Assembly (NCBI GenBank): GCA_937775295.1
Contig: CALKBZ010000017.1
Span: 1 to 33,829, forward strand
Length of the DNA stretch: 33,829 bases
Source: an uncultured Opitutales bacterium
Lineage (GTDB): Bacteria; Verrucomicrobiota; Verrucomicrobiia; Opitutales; Coraliomargaritaceae
Direction: 5' to 3'
Position 1 is the first letter of the stretch. The number at the start of each line of letters is the position of its first letter. This document shows positions 1 through 9,288 of the stretch, piece after piece. The position numbers and the translations under genes were made by a program. The notes below the pieces were generated by a model. The model made no database searches. It saw nothing but the letters and a program-made list of their open reading frames with translations, and was not told the DNA's origin.

Positions 1-24
1 TAGAATGGGTGCAGGGACAGGATT
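1..24 (-). repeat. Partial copy of the tRNA-fMet 3' end
   Basis: Bases 1-24 are identical to bases 141-164, which hold the 3' end of the tRNA-fMet gene (minus strand), including CCA and the flanking TAGAAT. The match stops inside the T arm and the following 80 bases do not resemble a tRNA. The copy may continue to the left outside the window. It could be a remnant of a second tRNA copy or an attachment-site-like duplication. The identity is seen directly; the origin is inference. Confidence 0.75.
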
Positions 25-107
25 GTTTGGTCGTCCTTCGTCCTCCTGTGTCGTCGCTGCGCTCCTCGGTAGAACCTGTGCGGTTCAACTCCTGATGCAC
101 CGACATT

Positions 108-141
108 AAAAAGGCCGACTCGCTACGCGAATCGACCTTTT
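108..141 (-). terminator. Terminator of tRNA-fMet
   Basis: On the minus strand an 11-bp stem (arms 127-137 and 113-123, two G-T wobbles, loop of three) is followed by a run of T (plus-strand A at 108-112). It starts 5 bases after the tRNA 3' end, which suits a Rho-independent terminator. Confidence 0.8.
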
Positions 142-145
142 AGAA

Positions 146-227
<82 letters not shown>

Positions 228-489
228 TTACATAAAACGTTTTGAAGCAGAAAAACGCTTTCTCTTCGTGCGGCTAGCCGTTTGAAGAAGTTGCGGACTA
301 AACGCGCATGTGTGTTCGGTGTAAAGGGCTATTTTTATAAAAATGATTTTTTATTTAAGGGTGAAATCGGCGACCAGAAATTGATCCATTGCTTTTTTAG
401 TGTCGTGCTTGGTGGTTCGAAACCGCGCTTTTATGAGATTCATGTTTTTTACGCTTTTCCTTCGGCGCTGGATCAGCGACAAAGTAGCC

Positions 490-1722
490 ATGCCATGGTA
501 TATCTACCACGCCTTGAAGCAGCTATTCCCTTCGGGGCGCTTCTTTTCTTTTTTCTCACTGATGTCGATCGTGGGGGTCATGCTTGGGGTCTGCGTATTG
601 GTGATCGTGCAGAGTGTGATGAATGGCTTCGGCGAGGGCATTCGCTCGCGTCTAGTGGAGACGCAGGGGGATATTCGCATTCGCTCCGATGAGATAATCT
701 ACGATTGGGAGGAACAGAGCGAATTGCTGCTGAGCGAAGATTATGTGATTGGGGTCGCTCCGTTTGCTGAAGGTGTGGTGATGCTGCAGCACGGCAACCG
801 CCCACAATTTCCAATGATTCGTGGCATTGATCCAATCGCGGAGTTGGGAGTGATCCCGCTGCAAAAGTTTCTGACGTTCGGTAATCTTGATGAGTTTGAT
901 GATGATGGCGTGTTTCTCGGTGAGGGGCTAGCGCGCACCTTGAAGGCAGGACCGGGATCGGTGGTTGAGGTATTTACGCCGTTGATGTTGGAACGCTTAA
1001 AGCAGGACGAGGTATTATTACCCAGAGAGTTTACCGTGGTCGGTTTGTTTCGCACCGGTTCGCCACAGTTGGACGGTAATATGATGATTTCGACGCTGCG
1101 GGTGATGCAGGAGTTGTATGGCCTCGAAGATGGCGTACACGGCTTAAAGCTGAAGTTGCGCCCGGGGGCAAGGGCGGACCAGTTTGCCAATGATCTGGAA
1201 GGACGGGTGCTGCGGCCTGGATTGCGGGCGATTAGCTGGATCGATTCGAACCGAGAGTTCCTATTTGTGATCGAGCAAGAGAAGCGGGTGATCTCGTTTA
1301 TCATCATCTTCATCATTTTGGTGGCGTCGTTCTCAATTGCGATTGCGTTGATGATGGCAGTACTGCGCAAAACACGCGAAATCGGCCTGTTAGTCGCCAT
1401 GGGCGGACGTCCGCATCAGGTGGCGTATAGTTTTTGTTTTCAGGGCTTTGTGATTGGCACGCTTGGCACTGCTGTGGGCATCATTTTGGCGGTCATCTGC
1501 CTGCACTACCGTAGCCCGATACTTGCGGGATACGCGTGGCTGACAAATTCACAGGTCAACTTTCTCGGGCATTATGATGTGTATGAGATCCCGGTACATT
1601 ATTTGATGTCTGACTTTGTGGTCGTGACATGCTTTGCGGTTGTTATCTCGACGCTGGCCGGCTTGTTGCCTGCGTTGCGAGCCGCTCGATTGAAACCTGC
1701 TGATGCCTTGCGAAGTGAATAA
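490..1722 (+). CDS. Lipoprotein-releasing ABC permease, LolC/LolE family
   Basis: Inner-membrane permease subunit of the Lol system, which releases lipoproteins from the inner membrane for transfer to the outer membrane. From the chosen ATG the protein is 410 aa. The start reads [17 protein letters not shown] and is followed by a first membrane segment (about residues 20-45). A long periplasmic domain (about 50-255) comes next, and then three C-terminal membrane segments ending in the FtsX-like motif [19 protein letters not shown]. In-frame ATGs also exist at 400 and 433. 490 is preferred because the family usually begins with the short helix just before the first membrane segment. The next gene overlaps the end by 20 bases, typical of a translationally coupled LolCE-LolD pair. 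Whether it corresponds to LolC or LolE cannot be told: only one permease is present, so it may act as a homodimer. Confidence 0.87.
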   Translation: MPWYIYHALKQLFPSGRFFSFFSLMSIVGVMLGVCVLVIVQSVMNGFGEGIRSRLVETQGDIRIRSDEIIYDWEEQSELLLSEDYVIGVAPFAEGVVMLQHGNRPQFPMIRGIDPIAELGVIPLQKFLTFGNLDEFDDDGVFLGEGLARTLKAGPGSVVEVFTPLMLERLKQDEVLLPREFTVVGLFRTGSPQLDGNMMISTLRVMQELYGLEDGVHGLKLKLRPGARADQFANDLEGRVLRPGLRAISWIDSNREFLFVIEQEKRVISFIIIFIILVASFSIAIALMMAVLRKTREIGLLVAMGGRPHQVAYSFCFQGFVIGTLGTAVGIILAVICLHYRSPILAGYAWLTNSQVNFLGHYDVYEIPVHYLMSDFVVVTCFAVVISTLAGLLPALRAARLKPADALRSE

Positions 1723-2398
1723 TCCAGACGATATAATTCTAGAGGCAAAACAGTTGGGGAAGTCTTTCCAAGGCCCAGACGGAGCGATCTCGGTGTTGAA
1801 TGGTGTAAGTTTTAAGCTGCGACGGGGTGAGAGTGTGAGTATACGCGGAGAATCGGGCAGTGGTAAGTCCACTTTGTTGAATGTGCTCTCAGGCTTGGAG
1901 ACCACTGATGTCGGCGAGTTATTGTGGAATGGGCAGCAAGTGTCGGGGCGTTCGTTGTCGTGGTTAGCTGCACGCCGTACCAATTATATCGGCTTTGTGT
2001 TTCAATCGTATTACTTGGCGCCAGAACTAAATGCGTTGGAGAATGTATTATTGGGCGCACGCATCGCAGGGCGTATTAATAGCACTGTGATTGATCGTGC
2101 GGAGGCGCTGTTGAAGCGTGTGGGAATGGGGCATCGCTTGCGCCATGGCTCTTCTAAACTTTCGGGAGGGGAGCGTCAGCGAGTCGCGGTGGCGCGTGCA
2201 TTAATAAATGATCCACCGCTGGTGCTGGCCGATGAACCAACGGGAAATCTCGATGAGGCGACTGGTGTGGCAGTCATGGATCTTTTGCTCGAACTCGCTG
2301 GTGAAGAAGCGAAGAGTTTGGTGTTGGTCACGCACAATCCCGAATTTGCCAAACGCACGCAGCATCAGTTGACCTTGCATCTCGGGCAATTCAGTTAA
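1703..2398 (+). CDS. lolD: Lipoprotein-releasing ABC ATPase (LolD)
   Basis: Cytoplasmic ATPase that drives the Lol permease encoded just upstream. At 231 aa it has the usual LolD length. Walker A is GESGSGKST (residues 49-57), the Q-loop Gln is in VFQSYYL (about 101), the ABC signature is LSGGERQRV (153-161), Walker B is LVLADEPTG (173-181), and the switch His is in LVTHNPEF. The ATG at 1703 lies inside the end of the permease gene, giving a 20-base overlap that suggests coupled translation. The MacB/FtsE/LolD subfamily is clear. The exact name LolD rests on the paired permease. Confidence 0.88.
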   Translation: MPCEVNNPDDIILEAKQLGKSFQGPDGAISVLNGVSFKLRRGESVSIRGESGSGKSTLLNVLSGLETTDVGELLWNGQQVSGRSLSWLAARRTNYIGFVFQSYYLAPELNALENVLLGARIAGRINSTVIDRAEALLKRVGMGHRLRHGSSKLSGGERQRVAVARALINDPPLVLADEPTGNLDEATGVAVMDLLLELAGEEAKSLVLVTHNPEFAKRTQHQLTLHLGQFS

Positions 2399-2419
2399 TT
2401 TAAATCAGTCACGACTAGT

Positions 2420-3475
2420 ATGGAGCATCGCAAATTACGCATCGGATTTATTGGCGCGGGGGCAAACACGCGGCAGACGCACATCCCTGGATTCCACAAA
2501 ATAGAGAATGTAGAACTCTCGGTGGTGGCTAATCGTAGTCTAGCGTCGGCTGAAAAGGTCGCGAAGGCAGACGGGATTCAGCGTGCCGTGGAGACATGGC
2601 AGGAGGTGGTGGCGGATCCGTCATTGGATGTAATTTGTATTGGCACTTGGCCGAATATGCATGCGCAGTTGACGATTGCGGCGCTTGAAAGTGGCAAGCA
2701 TGTGCTGTGTGAGGCGCGCATGGCTGCCAACTTAGAGGAGGCGCGGCGTATGTATGCGGCCGCTCGAGCGCAACCAGACTTGGTAGCGCAGATTGTGCCA
2801 GCTCCTTTTTCGTTGGATTTCGATGCGACGATTCGTGCAATGGTGATTGCGGGTAAACTGGGTGATTTACTGGAAGTTCGGGTGGTGCACACTGGTGGGC
2901 AAGCGGCTTCGCCCGATGCGCCAATGACATGGCGGCAGGAACGCAGCTTGAGCGGTAACAATGTGCTGACGATGGGGATCATGCACGAGATGGTGCAGCG
3001 CTGGGTCGAGGATGAGCCAGAGTGGTTGATTGCAGATGGTGCCATATTTCAGGCCACTCGTTCGTACCCAGATATGACCGATGTAGTCAAGGTTGAGGTG
3101 CCTGATAGCTTAAGTATTTTGGGTCGCTTTGCGCAGAGCGGTGCACGCTTGGTGTATCATTTTAGTGGGGTCGAGTCCGGCAAGCCACGAATGGAGTTTC
3201 GATTGAACGGGTCGAAGGGAGCGCTACGCTTTGATGCGTTTCAAAAGCAGCTGCTCTTTAGTGAGGCAGGTTCCTCTCAGGAAATAAAAATTACGATTGC
3301 CCGTGGGCAAAGTCGAGGTTGGCAGGTCGAAGCGGACTTCGTGAAATCGATTCGTGCGCACACACCAGTCCAACTGACCACATTTGAGCAAGGCGTGCGC
3401 TATATGACATTTACCGAAATGGTCGCGCAGTCGTTAGCAAATGAGTCTGCCCGTGTGTTATGGCAGTCAGTTTAG
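2420..3475 (+). CDS. Gfo/Idh/MocA family oxidoreductase
   Basis: NAD(P)-dependent sugar or sugar-derivative dehydrogenase family protein of 351 aa, a normal family length. The N-terminal Rossmann fold begins with [18 protein letters not shown] (about residues 8-25). The C-terminal alpha/beta domain follows from about residue 125. The usual EKP catalytic motif is replaced: the segment reads [11 protein letters not shown] (about 92-102), with Ala-Arg where Lys-Pro is expected, so normal catalysis is uncertain. A His-containing segment (IMHEMVQRW, about 187-195) lies where the family's substrate-side residues occur. It begins 21 bases after lolD and may be co-transcribed, but no functional link is apparent. 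The substrate cannot be predicted. Confidence 0.87.
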   Translation: MEHRKLRIGFIGAGANTRQTHIPGFHKIENVELSVVANRSLASAEKVAKADGIQRAVETWQEVVADPSLDVICIGTWPNMHAQLTIAALESGKHVLCEARMAANLEEARRMYAAARAQPDLVAQIVPAPFSLDFDATIRAMVIAGKLGDLLEVRVVHTGGQAASPDAPMTWRQERSLSGNNVLTMGIMHEMVQRWVEDEPEWLIADGAIFQATRSYPDMTDVVKVEVPDSLSILGRFAQSGARLVYHFSGVESGKPRMEFRLNGSKGALRFDAFQKQLLFSEAGSSQEIKITIARGQSRGWQVEADFVKSIRAHTPVQLTTFEQGVRYMTFTEMVAQSLANESARVLWQSV

Positions 3476-3576
3476 GTGATCGGTTCGAATCTTTGGAAAT
3501 AGCTGGTTTTTTTTGTAAGCGAGTGGCATAGCAATGGCTTCGCTTTTCCTGATCGCATTGATAGACTCTCTTAAAA

Positions 3577-4974
3577 ATGGTAGAACGCAAAATCCTGAGC
3601 ACCTTCGAAAAGGCCTTAGCCCTTAATCTTGATCCGAGCAAATACGGTGTATTTGCTGAGATCGGAGCAGGGCAAGAAACCGCCAATTGGTTCTTCCGTG
3701 TCTCTGCCAGCGCGGGCACTGTGGCCAAGACGATTTCTGCTTACGATATGAAGATGAGTGATGCCCTGTATGGCAAGGCCTCGCGCTACGTGTCGCAGTC
3801 GCGTCTGCAAGCCATGCTGGAATATGAGTATGGCTTGTTGGAGGAACGGCTAGGGCCATCGCGGGGAGACGACACGACTTTTTTCTCATTCTGTAATACC
3901 GTTCGTGCCAGAGGCTATAAGGATACGGCAGAGTGCCATGGTTGGTTGGGCGTGCGATTGCAGTTGAAGCCGAATACACCACCTTGCGAGATTGTGCTGC
4001 ATCTACGTCTGCTGGATGAGACTAGTCAGGATCAGATGGATGCGCTTGGCAAAGTCGGCGTGAATTTAATCCATGCGGCGTTTTATTATCGGGAAAGTTT
4101 ACAGTGTTTCGTCGAGTCGTTGGCGGATGGTCTGGTTGCTGGTCGAGTTGAAGTGGATATGCTGCGTTTTAGCGGAGAAGGATTTCGCTACGTGGATAAT
4201 CGTCTCTGCGCGCTGCAGTTGGTGCACAGTGGTCTGACGGATGCTGCGATGTTTAACAAAGACGGCGAAGTGGTGCAGGCCGCAGATACACTTTATAAAC
4301 GGCCGATCTTGCTGCTACGCGGCAGCTTTAAGCCAGTGTTGAAGTTGCACTTGGATATGATTGGTCAATCGCGGGCGGTGTTCTCAAATGTGCTGACCGA
4401 AGAACAGCAAGAGCGTGCGATCGAAGTCTGTGAGATCAGTATGAATAATTTGTTGCGCGATGGTTCGGTGGATCACGGTGATTTCCTTGATCGCGCGGAT
4501 GCGCTGCAGGCCTTGGGTAAGACAGTGCTGATTTCCCGCAGTGCAGAGTTTTACCGAATTGCGACTTATTTGAGCCGCTATACCGCCGAGCCGATTGCGA
4601 TCATTTTGAGCATTGGGTTGCTTAATGAGCTGTTTAAAGAGAAATGGTCGGAGAACCTCGCAGGTGGTATTTTAGAGTCCTTCGGGCGACTGTTTAAAAA
4701 TCGTGTGCAACTCTTTGTGTATCCTTGGCACAATACCAAGAGTCTGGAGTTGGTAACGATGGATAATTTCAAGGCACCTGAGAATTGGCAGTTTTTTTAC
4801 CAGCACTTATTGCAAAATGCCCGTATCCGCTCAATTGGAGTGGGGGACCCGGCATTGTTGGCGATGACGAGCCGCAAGGCAATGAAGCTGATCGAGGCTG
4901 GCGGCAGCGACTGGCAACAGTGGGTGCCTGAAGAGGCGCATCAAATGGTGCGGCGCATGCAGGCGGGCAGTTGA
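3577..4974 (+). CDS. Conserved protein of unknown function
   Basis: 465-aa protein, apparently soluble, with no signal peptide or membrane segment. It starts MVERKILSTFEKALALNLDPSKYG, split here only by prose: the Phe-Glu-Lys-Ala and Asp-Pro-Ser-Lys-Tyr-Gly stretches are followed by FAEIGAGQETANWFFRVSASA (residues about 26-46). I recognise this N-terminal pattern from a widespread family of long uncharacterised proteins in Bacteroidota, Cyanobacteria and Verrucomicrobiota. Database names for that family vary and have no experimental basis that I know of. A Tyr-Gly-Lys/Arg-Tyr-Val-Ser segment (about 64-75) follows. Later parts include a Leu-rich region and a C-terminal Arg-rich tail. I cannot assign a function. 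Confidence 0.8.
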   Translation: MVERKILSTFEKALALNLDPSKYGVFAEIGAGQETANWFFRVSASAGTVAKTISAYDMKMSDALYGKASRYVSQSRLQAMLEYEYGLLEERLGPSRGDDTTFFSFCNTVRARGYKDTAECHGWLGVRLQLKPNTPPCEIVLHLRLLDETSQDQMDALGKVGVNLIHAAFYYRESLQCFVESLADGLVAGRVEVDMLRFSGEGFRYVDNRLCALQLVHSGLTDAAMFNKDGEVVQAADTLYKRPILLLRGSFKPVLKLHLDMIGQSRAVFSNVLTEEQQERAIEVCEISMNNLLRDGSVDHGDFLDRADALQALGKTVLISRSAEFYRIATYLSRYTAEPIAIILSIGLLNELFKEKWSENLAGGILESFGRLFKNRVQLFVYPWHNTKSLELVTMDNFKAPENWQFFYQHLLQNARIRSIGVGDPALLAMTSRKAMKLIEAGGSDWQQWVPEEAHQMVRRMQAGS

Positions 4975-5477
4975 TTCGATGCGCTGTATTTGTGGCTGTT
5001 AATTTAGCTGCAGCGAGTCATTCAGTTTTTAAAGGTAGAAAAAACTCATTACAGCAATTTGTTTGCCGCGATTAACTCTAGTTGCTTTCAGAGCCTGTTT
5101 ACCTTTTGACTGTGCACGCTGACCACACCGTCGCTTTCGGTGGCGCTGACTTTAGATTTTAATCGCAGTCTTATGGCAGAGGTTCAGACTGCGGTGCGAC
5201 GAATCACTAATTGTAGTGCTATTGTCAGCTAAAATGTGGCCGAAGGGGATGCACTAAAACCCCCTAAACTGCTTCAGCGCATCCCTTCGAACCGTGTCAT
5301 ACGAAATACCCATAAATCAGTATGACATGTAGGAAAGTATGCAGACATTAATGATGCGCGAATTCTTATAATAGTCCTTTAGGCACTAATTACACCTATA
5401 GGTATTTTTAGAGCGTTATGTTAAGAATTACGCTGTGAAAGGCTTGAAGTCTGACTGTCAATCGGCAGAAAGCAGAC
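4975..5477. other. Intergenic region with two inverted repeats
   Basis: No convincing gene in about 500 bases. Two dyads stand out. CGAAGGGGATGC at 5241-5252 pairs with GCATCCCTTCG at 5279-5289, with one bulged G. TGTCATAC at 5295-5302 pairs with GTATGACA at 5320-5327. Neither has a T-run directly after it, so they are not clear intrinsic terminators. They could be RNA hairpins or protein-binding sites upstream of the gene at 5478. Confidence 0.5.
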
Positions 5478-6239
5478 ATGGCCATCATCTGGAGTCAAAC
5501 AATCGAATCGAATCATTATGAAGTACGCTCAGCGGGAGCGACGCTGCGTCTGTATCGCAATGGCGTGAACCATTCGCAATGGAATCCGAATCGGCCATTG
5601 TCTGGTTGTATTTGGGATTTGATTGCGCTGCCGGCGCTGTATCGGCCCAAAGGAAGTATTGAGAGTGTGCTGATGCTAGGCTTTGGTGCGGGTACGGTGG
5701 CACGTAAACTACGTGAACTGGTAAAGCCTGAGCACATTGTCGGCATCGATTTGGACCCGATCCACTTGAGTATCGCAGATGGTTTTTTTGAATGTACCGC
5801 AGGTTGCGAACTGGTTGCAGCGGATGCGGTCGAGTGGGTGCAAGAAGAGTCTGCCGAACCAGATCGAGCGCTGTTTGATATGATTGTCGACGATCTGTAT
5901 GGGGAGGAAGAGGCGATTGCGGTGCGCTGTGCGCCGCTGGATTTGGAGTGGTGCCAGGATTTGGCGAAGCTGGTTAAGCCAGGCGGCATGCTGGTCTTTA
6001 ATATGATCGAACCCCGAAAGGTGCCGCATTTGCCGCCGATGACAGACGCGTCGCTGCGCGCGCAATTTCCATACGCAAAAGTTTTTCAGATGGCAGGCTA
6101 CGAGAATCGAATCGTAGCGTTTAGTGGCAGCGCCTTGGAGGGCAGTATTTTCAAGAGTCAACTGGGTGATATCTTGCGTAGTTATCCGCGCTGTCGAGGG
6201 GTGGAGCAACGCTACGTTGTATCGAGTCCAAAACGCTGA
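5478..6239 (+). CDS. Spermidine synthase-like methyltransferase-fold protein
   Basis: 253-aa cytoplasmic protein with a class I Rossmann methyltransferase fold of the spermidine-synthase type. The cofactor motif is VLMLGFGAGTVARKL (about residues 63-77), followed by the acidic loop HIVGIDLDP (about 85-93). A later ELVAADAVEWV matches the motif that binds the adenine side. FDMIVDDLYG (about 135-144) sits where the catalytic Asp of spermidine synthases lies. It does not show the full polyamine-binding pattern, so the safest call is an SpeE-like protein of unknown substrate. It stands alone, with about 500 bases before and 290 after. Confidence 0.75.
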   Translation: MAIIWSQTIESNHYEVRSAGATLRLYRNGVNHSQWNPNRPLSGCIWDLIALPALYRPKGSIESVLMLGFGAGTVARKLRELVKPEHIVGIDLDPIHLSIADGFFECTAGCELVAADAVEWVQEESAEPDRALFDMIVDDLYGEEEAIAVRCAPLDLEWCQDLAKLVKPGGMLVFNMIEPRKVPHLPPMTDASLRAQFPYAKVFQMAGYENRIVAFSGSALEGSIFKSQLGDILRSYPRCRGVEQRYVVSSPKR

Positions 6240-6600
6240 TTTTCGCTCGTATTGCTAGCGTACTGAGTTGTATGCGGCGCAGCGCCGACGCACCGATCTA
6301 TTGGTATTCAAGAGTAACGCGCAGCACTGGCGCGATGTGGGGGAGTCCTCTTCTGGAGCGCATGATACAAACTGAATCGGGCAGTTCTACTGATGCGTGC
6401 TGTTGTCAGTTTATGTGTGATTTGTGGATGATTCATTTTATTTCGTCCTAAATTATTAATTGCATGATGACAGATCGAAAAAGCAACTGCAGTGAAATGC
6501 TGGTGCCGTGGATGATTGAGGGCTCAATAAAATGACTCTAAACGCAGGATTGATTGGATTTCGATTGACCCTAAATGGTGATTTGGCAGATACATGGCGC

Positions 6601-7359
6601 ATGGAAATTAAAACACCAGCCGACGTAAATGCCATCCCAGCAGATGCCCAAATAACAGCAACAGGCCTCGCCTCGAAAGTGCTCCAAGCGGGCACTGGTT
6701 CTGAATCGCCTGCGGCTGCTGATACCGTGACGGTGCATTATAGTGGTTGGACCACCGATGGGCAGCTGTTTGATAGTTCAGTGAAGCGTGGCGAATCTAC
6801 CAGCTTTCCACTCAATCGCGTGATCAAGGGTTGGACTGAAGGGCTGCAACTGATGGTCACAGGTGAGAAGCGCCGTTTCTGGATTCCTGCTGAGCTCGCT
6901 TATGGAGAGAATGCGGGAGGTGGACGCCCTAGTGGACTGTTGGTATTTGATGTGGAGCTGCTCGAAATTCAAGCAGCGCCAGAGTCCCCGAAGACGCCAG
7001 AAGATGTCGCAGCTATTCCTGATAGCGCTGAAGTGCGTGACAGCGGATTGGCTTCACGAGTATTGATTGCTGGCACTGGTAGTGAGCATCCGACGAAGGA
7101 GAGTATGGTGACTGTGCATTACAGTGGTTGGACGCTGGATGGTCAGCTGTTTGATAGCTCGGTGCAACGAGGCGAGCCGACTACTTTCGGCCTGTTCCAA
7201 GTCATTGCAGGTTGGACTGAGGGGGTGCAACTGATGGTTGCAGGTGAAAAGCGTCGTTTCTGGGTCCCTGGTAAGCTCGCTTATGGTGACAGTCCACAAG
7301 GTGGTGCGCCCGGCGGAATGCTGGTTTTCGATGTCGAGTTAATCAAAATCGGTAGTTAG
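6601..7359 (+). CDS. Tandem-domain FKBP-type peptidyl-prolyl isomerase
   Basis: Prolyl cis-trans isomerase with two complete FKBP domains in one chain. Domain 1 covers about residues 20-125 and domain 2 about 145-252, counted from this ATG. Each has VTVHYSGW, a GQLFDSSV segment, a GWTEG(L/V)QLMV(T/A)GEKRRFW segment, and LAYG, followed by (L/M)LVFDVEL(L/I). Both domains also carry the same lead-in, an Ala-Ile-Pro then a GLASRVL/GLASKVL stretch, so the gene arose by internal duplication. No signal peptide is visible, which suggests a cytoplasmic protein. An in-frame ATG at 6532 would add 23 residues. 6601 is preferred because the extension does not resemble the family. Next to it is a second, unrelated prolyl isomerase. 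Confidence 0.88.
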   Translation: MEIKTPADVNAIPADAQITATGLASKVLQAGTGSESPAAADTVTVHYSGWTTDGQLFDSSVKRGESTSFPLNRVIKGWTEGLQLMVTGEKRRFWIPAELAYGENAGGGRPSGLLVFDVELLEIQAAPESPKTPEDVAAIPDSAEVRDSGLASRVLIAGTGSEHPTKESMVTVHYSGWTLDGQLFDSSVQRGEPTTFGLFQVIAGWTEGVQLMVAGEKRRFWVPGKLAYGDSPQGGAPGGMLVFDVELIKIGS

Positions 7360-7387
7360 TCGATTCGAAGTCGTATGATTTATTCAG

Positions 7388-7415
7388 CAGCCTCCCTTAG
7401 TGGAGGTTGTTTTGT
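7388..7415 (+). terminator. Terminator after the FKBP gene
   Basis: Stem CAGCCTCC/GGAGGTTG (7388-7395 with 7402-7409, including G-T pairs) with a 6-base loop, followed by TTTTGTT. It lies 28 bases after the FKBP stop codon. Confidence 0.75.
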
Positions 7416-7469
7416 TATTAGAGAAGAAGAACACTTGAGTTTGGTGGTCGGATCTTAAAACTGCACGGT

Positions 7470-8192
7470 ATGATTAAATCTCGTTTCTCAATTCTATTAT
7501 GCGCTTTACCTATTCTGTTGCTTGCTGGGTGCAGCACGACTGAGACTTCCGCACCCGAAGCAGTTAAGCCCAGTTTGGCCGCGATTCCCGCTGTGCCGCC
7601 AAAGGTCGAAGCTCCTGTCGTGCTCGCTGCCGTGCCGGCGAAGGTCGTTAAACCTCTAGTCGCTGAAGCTGAGCCTGTTCGAGTTCGAGACGTCGACATT
7701 GTGCTGCGCACCTCTAAGGGAGATATCGAGGCGACATTGTTTGCGACCAAGACGCCTGTAACGGTGGCAAATTTTCTCAATCTCGCGAAGCGTGGTTATT
7801 ACGATGGTCTGACGTTTCACCGTGTGATTCCTAACTTCATGATTCAAGGCGGCGATCCGACTGGTACAGGTCGCGGTGGGCCAGGCTATAAATTTGAGGA
7901 TGAGATTCATCCAGCGCTGCGGCATACTCAGGCAGGTTTGTTTTCGATGGCCAATGCGGGGCGTGGTACTAACGGCAGTCAGTTCTTTGTTACACATAAT
8001 GCCACGCCGTGGCTTGATGGAAAGCACACGATCTTTGGTAAGGTGACGAAGGGGCAGTCAGTCGTGGATGCGATCCAACAAGGTGCGACAATCAATAGTA
8101 TTGATGTATTGGGCTCTACGGACGCACTCTTCCGAGAACAACAGCAGCGTATCGCTCAGTGGAATACTGCGTTAAATGCGCAAGGGCTGTAG
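7470..8192 (+). CDS. Lipoprotein cyclophilin-type peptidyl-prolyl isomerase
   Basis: Envelope-anchored prolyl isomerase of 240 aa. The N-terminus is a lipoprotein signal peptide with lipobox LLAGC, giving Cys21 as the acylated residue. A Pro/Ala/Val-rich linker (about 25-65) leads to a compact bacterial cyclophilin domain (about 72-235). Catalytic and binding residues are visible: [13 protein letters not shown] (active-site Arg and Gln), [11 protein letters not shown], and [12 protein letters not shown] (Trp and His). After Cys21 comes STTE, with no Asp at +2, so outer-membrane sorting through the Lol pathway is possible. The gene follows the FKBP gene after a terminator, so the two are probably transcribed separately. 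Confidence 0.92.
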   Translation: MIKSRFSILLCALPILLLAGCSTTETSAPEAVKPSLAAIPAVPPKVEAPVVLAAVPAKVVKPLVAEAEPVRVRDVDIVLRTSKGDIEATLFATKTPVTVANFLNLAKRGYYDGLTFHRVIPNFMIQGGDPTGTGRGGPGYKFEDEIHPALRHTQAGLFSMANAGRGTNGSQFFVTHNATPWLDGKHTIFGKVTKGQSVVDAIQQGATINSIDVLGSTDALFREQQQRIAQWNTALNAQGL

Positions 8193-8344
8193 TGCAACTG
8201 CGTTGTTTCAACGATAAAGTGTATTATCAGCCATCGATGTCATTGACTGTGCTCGATTGAACTGGGCTGCCGCTGTTGGAGTGGGTGCTTTACTTGTGCC
8301 GAAGCGATTGACGTCTACGTAGGACATAGGCTAGTTTTCTTAAT

Positions 8345-8926
8345 ATGGAATTAAGCACAAAATATGCCGCAGTGATTGCGTTGATTGATCAGGCCAATGC
8401 TGCAGATCCGACCTCAATTGAGTATCAAGGTGAGAGTTATCCGAAAGAGGTACTCTATGCTGGGCGCCACCTAGCGTGGGCCTTACGCCTGCAACCAAAC
8501 GCGGCTGAGTGCTTGCGCATTGCTGCCAAAACGCAGCATATTTGTCGCTGGGAGAGTCCACGGTCGGACTATCCGATGAATCGTGTGGGCTATTTGAAAT
8601 GGCGAGAGGACTTGAAGCATTTTCATGCTAAGCGAGCAGGGATGCTGATGGCAGCGGCGGGTTATGATGCTTTAAGCATCGTGCGTGTGCAGTCGTTGAA
8701 TCTGAAAAAAGGGATTAAGACAGACGCTGACTGCCAGACCTTGGAAGATGCGCTTTGTCTATCTTTTCTAGAACTCGGCTTTGATGATTTGATCGCGAAG
8801 TATGCTGAAGCTAAGGTTCTCAGTATCTTGCAGAAGACTGCCGTAAAAATGAGTGAAGCGGGTCGTGCCCTAATCAGCACCATTGAGTTCTCCAAACCGG
8901 GGCAGCAGATTGTGGCACAGATTTAA
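8345..8926 (+). CDS. DUF4202 family protein
   Basis: 193-aa protein matching the DUF4202 family as I know it. The recognisable pattern includes an N-terminal helix ending IDQANAADP, then YPKEVLYAGRHLAWAL (about 36-51), AAKTQHICRWESPRSDYP (about 65-82), GYLKWREDLKHFHA, and LEDALCLSFLE (about 138-148). Conserved His, Arg and Asp residues in these segments suggest an HD-domain-like all-helical fold with possible hydrolase activity, but the function is not established. It has no signal peptide. It stands alone between a prolyl isomerase gene and an AP2-like gene on the opposite strand. Confidence 0.85.
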   Translation: MELSTKYAAVIALIDQANAADPTSIEYQGESYPKEVLYAGRHLAWALRLQPNAAECLRIAAKTQHICRWESPRSDYPMNRVGYLKWREDLKHFHAKRAGMLMAAAGYDALSIVRVQSLNLKKGIKTDADCQTLEDALCLSFLELGFDDLIAKYAEAKVLSILQKTAVKMSEAGRALISTIEFSKPGQQIVAQI

Positions 8927-9213
8927 GTTTGCCTCAGCACAAACTGCGCCGGTCAAAAGCCTTGATTTACAACAGTCGTGCTTTCGCAATCACTGATGAA
9001 TCCTGCCGCAATGCGACTCCAGCGAGCGCTTCCGTGCGGGCTGCAGTAGTATGAGTACCTCGGCAATACCTATCCTGTGAAGTGCCGGTAAATCATAAAA
9101 AAGCCATTCTGCGACTGCGTGGCTTGAAACTATTTACAGGTTAACCGCGATTTGAATCCGGACTGAAAAAAACAAAAACTTTAGTGCTAGAACTAGACTA
9201 TGAGCCTAGTAAG
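8927..9213. other. Intergenic region with a tRNA-like relic
   Basis: No gene is apparent. On the minus strand the interval 9149-9206 contains GATTCAAATC-like and CTCATAG-like pieces in the order and orientation of an anticodon loop followed by a T loop. They share GATTTGAA and TATGAGCCT (plus-strand reading) with the tRNA-fMet at 146-222, but lie 26 bases further apart, with an A-rich insert between them. No full cloverleaf can be drawn, so at best this is a degraded relic. Confidence 0.3.
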
Positions 9214-9243
9214 CAAAAAAAAGCGCAGCAATGAAGCTGCGCT
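9214..9243 (-). terminator. Terminator of the AP2-like gene
   Basis: On the minus strand the perfect 8-bp stem AGCGCAGC/GCTGCGCT (9243-9236 with 9229-9222, loop of six) is followed by eight T. It lies 46 bases after the stop codon of the minus-strand gene. Confidence 0.9.
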
Positions 9244-9288
9244 CTGGGCGTCAAGTGCCTGAGGAGGCATTCACGTAATTCACGAAGT

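Noticed and set aside
282-692. 136-codon frame overlapping the Lol permease start
   Set aside because: It overlaps the first membrane segment of the permease in another frame and has low-complexity, non-family sequence.
741-1400. 219-codon antisense frame in the permease gene
   Set aside because: Composition is typical of a complementary-strand shadow (Ser, Thr, Asn and Arg-rich), without any domain.
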